Under the pieces are notes generated by a model. It was not told the origin of the DNA, made no database searches, and saw only the letters and a list, made by a program, of their open reading frames with translations. Shown here piece by piece: positions 14,946-18,769 of a stretch of 18,769 nt of DNA. Each line of letters starts with the position of its first letter. Within the stretch, counting starts at the first letter, position 1. This stretch comes from Acidobacteriaceae bacterium (GTDB lineage Bacteria; Acidobacteriota; Terriglobia; Terriglobales; Acidobacteriaceae). A program made the translations under genes and the position numbers. The stretch spans positions 1 through 18,769 of the forward strand of contig PLSH01000247.1 of NCBI GenBank assembly GCA_003165095.1, written 5' to 3'.

Positions 14946-17900
14946 ATGCAGGTTGGGAAGCGAAGTATGTTGTCAGGTTCGCTGTTTGGGTGCCTGCTTG
15001 CCGTTGCAGGCGTTTCCTCGTCTGCCGTGGCGCAGACAACCGCGCCAAACGAGTGGACCTGGATGGGCGGAAGCAGTACTCGCAGCGTGCCCGCGGTTTA
15101 CGGAACATTGGGAACGGCTGCCCCCGCAAACATTCCTGGAAAGCGCTACCAGGCCGCAAGCTGGACCGACAAGAGCGGGAATCTCTGGTTGTTTGGAGGA
15201 AACGGCTACGATGCCAACGGAAACAACGGCTGGCTGAACGACCTTTGGGAGTACCAAACCTCAACCAACGAATGGGCCTGGATGGGCGGAAGCAGCATGA
15301 TGATCGGCGTCTCCAACGGAGATTGGGGGCAGCCGGGGGTCTATGGGACGCAGGGAACGCCCTCTGCCGGGAACATACCTGGAGGCCGATCGGGCGCCAT
15401 CGTTACCACCGACAGCAGCGGCCATGTGTGGCTTTTGGGTGGCGGCGGTTTTGACGCAAATGGCAGCGGTGGAAATCTGAATGACCTATGGGAGTTCAAC
15501 CCTTCCACGAACGAATGGACCTGGGTCAGCGGAAGCGACACCGTGGGCACCACCGATGGCCAGCCTGGGATATACGGCACATTGGGAACGGCGGCCGCGG
15601 GAAACGTTCCCGGCGGCCGTGGAGGCTCCACGATGTGGGCCGGCAAAAACGGGCATCTGTGGCTGTTCGGGGGCGTTGGCGTGGATGCCAACGGCAATGA
15701 AGCAGATTTCAACGACTTTTGGGAGTTCAACCCAACCAACAGTGAATGGACCTGGATGGGCGGAATCACCACGACCTGCCCCTACGAGGTCCCGTCGGGA
15801 GTGTGGGGAACGCTGGAAACGCCTGCTCAGGGCAACATCCCCTCCTGCCGGCTGGGCGCAAACGGCTGGACCGACAGCAGCGGCAATCTCTGGCTGTTCG
15901 GTGGCCAGGGGCGGGATATTCAGGGCAATTGGGGCGATCACAACGACCTTTGGGAATTCAACCCCTCGACCAATGAATGGGCCTGGATGGGCGGAAGCAG
16001 CACCATCGGACTGCCCGGCGGCGACCAGCCCGGAGTTTACGGGACATTGGGCACACCCGCGGCGGGGAATATCCCCGCGAGCCGATGGGCGGCTACAAAC
16101 TGGACCGACTTGAGCGGCAATTTCTGGCTCTTCGGAGGAGTGGAAACGGGATATAACGGCAACAATATTGCTCCAATTCTGAACGACCTTTGGGAGTTCA
16201 ATCCGACCGCAAACAAATGGTCGTGGATGGGAGGCAGCACGCCAAGTCCAACCGGATTCGGGCCGGACGGTGTGTACGGCACGCTCGGAGTGCCTGCTGC
16301 GGGAGACGATCCGGGAAGCCGATATGCCGCAAACGGCTGGACCGATGGCAACGGCAATTTCTGGCTATTCGGAGGCTTCTATTTCGGCGCCGGAATTCCG
16401 GGCGACGGGGTGGAAGCCAACGATCTGTGGGAATATCAGCCGTCGAACGGCCCGTTGCCAACCACCGCAACGCCCACTTTCAGCCTGCCCGCAGGAAGCT
16501 ATAGCGTAGTGCTGTCGGTGACGATCAGCGATACGACAAACGGGTCGACCATCTACTACACCACCGACGGAACTGCGCCAACCACAAGCTCTGCCGTATA
16601 TAGCGGCCCGATCGGAATTTCGTCCACAACAACGTTGCAGGCAATTGCGGCTGCCAGCGGTTGCCTCACCAGCGCGGTGACGACCGCGGTCTACACACTG
16701 CCGCCGCAAATTGCGACGCCCACCTTCAGCGTGCCCGCAGGGACGTACACGACGCCGCAAACGGTTGCCATCAGCGAAGCCACCGGCGGGGCGATCATTC
16801 GCTACACCATTAACGGAGATGCGCCGACGTCGAGCTCACCGGTCTACGGCGGCCCAATCGCTTTCTCATCGACCACCACTATCGAGGCGATTGCGACCGA
16901 GATCGGAGAGCTCACCAGCAATGTTGAGACCGCGGTCTACACCATCAATCTTCCCCAGGTAGCCACACCGGTCTTGAGCCTGGCGTCGGGGAATTACACT
17001 CCGCCGCAGACGGTGAAGCTCTCCGACACGACGGCAGGCGCGACCATCTACTACACCACCAACGGAGAGATCCCGACCGCAAATTCGACCGTGTACAGCG
17101 GCCCCCTCACTCTCACCGCAACCACAACGCTGCAGGCGGTTGCGATGCTCAAAAACTACGACAACAGCGCGGTGGCATCGGCTGCATATATTATGGTCAG
17201 CTTTCAGGCAGCCACTCCGACATTCAGCCTGGCGCATGGAACGTACTCAGCGATTCAATCCGTGACGCTCGCCGATGCGACATCCGGAGCTGCCATCTAC
17301 TACACTACCGACGGCAAGACAACGCCTACCACCAGTTCCACCCCGTACAGTGGCGCAATTTCGGTTGTAAGCACCGAGACGATCCAGGCCATCGCGGCGG
17401 CATCCGGCTACGGCGATAGCCAGGTTGCTTCAGCCACTTACACCATCGATCTGCCCACTCCGGATTTCGCCGTAGCGGCTTCTCCATCGTCATTTACCGT
17501 GACTGGCGGGCAGAGCGGCTCGACCGCCGTCTCCGTGACGCCGGAGAATGGATTCAGCGCGGCGGTTTTGTTCAGTTGCTCGGGGCTGCCTTCCGGGGCA
17601 TCGTGCAGCTTCTCTCCGGGAAGCGTGACGCCGTCGGGCGGAGTGGCTTCAACCACAGTTACGGTTGCGACGTCGTCTGTGATCGCGGCACTCGAGCGCG
17701 ACGCACGGGGGCTGCTTCCGGGCGCGGCGCTGGCGATTGCGTTTGGCTTCTTCGGCTGGAAGAAGCGGCGTTTGCAGTTGCTCCTGCTGGTGATTCCGAG
17801 CGTCCTCGCGCTCGGGCTTCTCAATGGATGCGGCGGCGGAGTTTCCGGCGGCGGTGCGGCTCCAATTCAGCCCGTCACGTCGACGGTGACCGTGACTGCC

Positions 17901-17951
17901 ACGTCGGGATCGCTGCAACACTCGACGACCTTCTCAATGACGGTAAACTGA
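14946..17951 (+). CDS. Secreted kelch-repeat protein with four chitobiase-C modules and a split C-terminal Ig-like domain (paralog 2)
   Basis: A 1001-residue protein. The signal peptide (about 1-30, GSLFGCLLAVAGVSSSAVAQ) is clearly homologous to that of paralog 1. Six kelch-like repeats follow (about 35-500). Then come four tandem chitobiase/hexosaminidase C-terminal-like modules starting at residues 508, 590, 673 and 756, each with IYYTTDG or a variant and a SSTTT(L/I)xAIA strand. An Ig-like domain starts near 839 (PDFAVAASPSSFTV). Its end holds a hydrophobic helix (about 922-938), KKRR (939-942), a second helix and LLNGC (Cys962), then beta-rich sequence (VTVTATSGSLQHSTTF) to the C-terminus. 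ATG 14946 is chosen because AGGA (14935-14938) lies 7 nt upstream; a GTG at 14907 would add an un-signal-like extension. Likely a surface-anchored binding or adhesion protein; the ligand is unknown. Confidence 0.88.
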   Translation: MQVGKRSMLSGSLFGCLLAVAGVSSSAVAQTTAPNEWTWMGGSSTRSVPAVYGTLGTAAPANIPGKRYQAASWTDKSGNLWLFGGNGYDANGNNGWLNDLWEYQTSTNEWAWMGGSSMMIGVSNGDWGQPGVYGTQGTPSAGNIPGGRSGAIVTTDSSGHVWLLGGGGFDANGSGGNLNDLWEFNPSTNEWTWVSGSDTVGTTDGQPGIYGTLGTAAAGNVPGGRGGSTMWAGKNGHLWLFGGVGVDANGNEADFNDFWEFNPTNSEWTWMGGITTTCPYEVPSGVWGTLETPAQGNIPSCRLGANGWTDSSGNLWLFGGQGRDIQGNWGDHNDLWEFNPSTNEWAWMGGSSTIGLPGGDQPGVYGTLGTPAAGNIPASRWAATNWTDLSGNFWLFGGVETGYNGNNIAPILNDLWEFNPTANKWSWMGGSTPSPTGFGPDGVYGTLGVPAAGDDPGSRYAANGWTDGNGNFWLFGGFYFGAGIPGDGVEANDLWEYQPSNGPLPTTATPTFSLPAGSYSVVLSVTISDTTNGSTIYYTTDGTAPTTSSAVYSGPIGISSTTTLQAIAAASGCLTSAVTTAVYTLPPQIATPTFSVPAGTYTTPQTVAISEATGGAIIRYTINGDAPTSSSPVYGGPIAFSSTTTIEAIATEIGELTSNVETAVYTINLPQVATPVLSLASGNYTPPQTVKLSDTTAGATIYYTTNGEIPTANSTVYSGPLTLTATTTLQAVAMLKNYDNSAVASAAYIMVSFQAATPTFSLAHGTYSAIQSVTLADATSGAAIYYTTDGKTTPTTSSTPYSGAISVVSTETIQAIAAASGYGDSQVASATYTIDLPTPDFAVAASPSSFTVTGGQSGSTAVSVTPENGFSAAVLFSCSGLPSGASCSFSPGSVTPSGGVASTTVTVATSSVIAALERDARGLLPGAALAIAFGFFGWKKRRLQLLLLVIPSVLALGLLNGCGGGVSGGGAAPIQPVTSTVTVTATSGSLQHSTTFSMTVN
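15048..16442 (+). repeat. Six kelch-like repeats encoded in paralog 2
   Basis: Six units run from NEWTWMGG to NDLWE(Y/F). Units share long identical DNA stretches, for example 28 bp at 15270-15297 and 15975-16002, pointing to recent unit duplication or gene conversion. Confidence 0.85.
16467..17447 (+). repeat. Four tandem chitobiase-C-like modules encoded in paralog 2
   Basis: Units start at 16467, 16713, 16962 and 17211, with a period of 246-249 bp (82-83 residues). Each begins with ATP(T/V) and ends at an xYTI/xYTL-like strand. Paralog 1 has a single copy at 14027-14260. Confidence 0.88.
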
Positions 17952-18183
17952 CGCATCCGAATGACGGCGCAAGAGATCCGTGGCTTTCCGGATCATCCAT
18001 TCGCCCCGATCAAATTGCCATTCAGTGGCGGATTCTGCCGCTTGCTGCACCGTGATTGGGTTGACCAGGGCCCCCGGTTACCCTAACTGTGAGTTTTCAG
18101 CCTTTGGATTCTGTTCCCGAGCCCGAGGCTGAGCCGGGCGAACGACCTCCGCCGGCCACTCCATCTTCAAGGAGACCGCAACA
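17952..18183. other. Intergenic region before the radical SAM gene
   Basis: It holds a small hairpin (GATCCG 17975-17980 with CGGATC 17989-17994) without a T-tract, and a TTGACC hexamer (18061-18066) with a poor -10 (TAACTG, 18084-18089) at 17 bp. A clear AAGGAG ribosome site sits at 18169-18174. No gene is seen. Confidence 0.4.
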
Positions 18184-18769
18184 ATGTCAAAAGCTATTAA
18201 GTACGCCGAGAAAGCCGCCGTCTACGCGGCTCAAGGTGCGTGGGTGGTCTTCGAGCGGCTGAACCGCATCAGCCCCAACGCGTCATTCACGCCCAAGTGG
18301 AGCGACAAGCCGCTGCAGAAGAGTTGGCAGAAGGAGAAACCGCCGCTGGGCTGGCCGCGAACCACTGACTCGCTGTGTCCGAAGTGCGTACCGGAGATTC
18401 GCCGGCAGATTCTGGATGGCAAGCTGCCCCACGAAGTCCTGCTGAATGAGAAGGTTGGCGAGATCAAGGCGCAGATTATCGAGCGCGACGGACAGATCCT
18501 GATGGTGAAGGACTGCCCGAAGCATGGGCACTTTGAAGACGTGATGTCGATCGACACCGCATTCTTCAAGCACCTGGAAGAGAGTTTCCCGGGCCGCGAC
18601 ATGCGAGCGCACAACGACGAAAAGCTGCACAACCACGGTACCTCGACGGTCACTCATGGGCGGGGCTCGGTGCTGACCATCGACCTGACCAACCGCTGCA
18701 ACATGATGTGCGATCCGTGCTTCATGGACGCCAACCAGGTGGGTTTCGTCCACGAGCTGACGTGGGACG
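18184..18769 (+). CDS. Radical SAM protein of the tetraether-synthase (Tes)-like type (C-terminus beyond the window)
   Basis: The first 195 residues are present. An N-terminal extension of about 60 residues (SKAIKYAEKAAVYAAQGAWV, Ala-rich helix, then a Trp/Lys/Pro linker) precedes TTDSLCPKC (Cys65, Cys68). Next come MVKDCPKHGHFED (Cys111, His114) and the radical SAM motif CNMMCDPC (Cys172, Cys176, Cys179; Cx3Cx2C) that binds the [4Fe-4S] cluster cleaving S-adenosylmethionine. The order SLCPxC, CPxHG, then Cx3Cx2C is that of archaeal Tes/MJ0619-like proteins, which join lipid tails into membrane-spanning lipids; bacterial homologues are proposed to do the same for diabolic-acid lipids, known from Acidobacteriota. 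AAGGAG (18169-18174) lies 9 nt before the ATG. Radical SAM is firm; lipid coupling is inference from partial sequence. Confidence 0.85.
   Translation, partial: MSKAIKYAEKAAVYAAQGAWVVFERLNRISPNASFTPKWSDKPLQKSWQKEKPPLGWPRTTDSLCPKCVPEIRRQILDGKLPHEVLLNEKVGEIKAQIIERDGQILMVKDCPKHGHFEDVMSIDTAFFKHLEESFPGRDMRAHNDEKLHNHGTSTVTHGRGSVLTIDLTNRCNMMCDPCFMDANQVGFVHELTWD

Noticed and set aside
12602..16442. Regular direct repeats that might suggest a CRISPR array
   Set aside because: Repeats are in frame, diverged and encode kelch blades; unit length of about 200 bp does not fit CRISPR.
17690..17951. PEP-CTERM or LPXTG type sorting signal
   Set aside because: No VPEP or LPXTG motif, and about 39 residues follow the second helix, unlike those C-terminal tags.

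Overview
The window looks like a chromosomal piece of an Acidobacteriota genome of the Terriglobia type (Acidobacteriaceae-like). This is inferred from gene content, not from a marker gene: an Oar-like TonB-dependent receptor with an N-terminal carboxypeptidase-regulatory domain, a short Flp pilin with the EGQDLVEYAL signature, large secreted kelch/chitobiase-C/Ig-like proteins ending in a KKRR membrane hairpin, and a Tes-like radical SAM protein. I see no rRNA, tRNA, CRISPR array, transposase or phage gene.

Left part (1-7259), all on the minus strand: a ROK-family regulator, an orphan Flp pilin, an 895-bp stretch without a believable gene, a 1183-residue TonB-dependent outer-membrane receptor with a near-consensus promoter and a clear terminator, and a Gfo/Idh/MocA oxidoreductase that runs off the left edge. 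A perfect 8+8 bp palindrome lies between the receptor terminator and the oxidoreductase start, where an operator would be expected.

Middle part (7260-9968), plus strand and divergent from the ROK gene: a secreted histidine acid phosphatase (phytase / glucose-1-phosphatase type), then a secreted GH105-type unsaturated rhamnogalacturonyl hydrolase. Regulator, receptor, sugar oxidoreductase and GH105 enzyme together suggest uptake and use of plant cell-wall (pectic) sugars and phosphate esters. That grouping is an inference from context.

Right part (9990-18769): on the minus strand, a translationally coupled pair encoding a small proline-rich protein and an RlpA-SPOR lipoprotein. Then, on the plus strand, an exported protein of unknown function, two tandem paralogous kelch-propeller surface proteins (about 720-750 and 1001 residues), and the start of a radical SAM protein resembling archaeal tetraether synthase (Tes) and its bacterial homologues proposed to make membrane-spanning lipids. 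The most unusual part is the paralog pair. Both carry the same C-terminal design, in which an Ig-like domain appears to be split by a two-helix insert whose second helix looks like an internal lipoprotein signal (KKRR, hydrophobic core, LLNGC). They differ mainly in having one versus four chitobiase-C-like modules.
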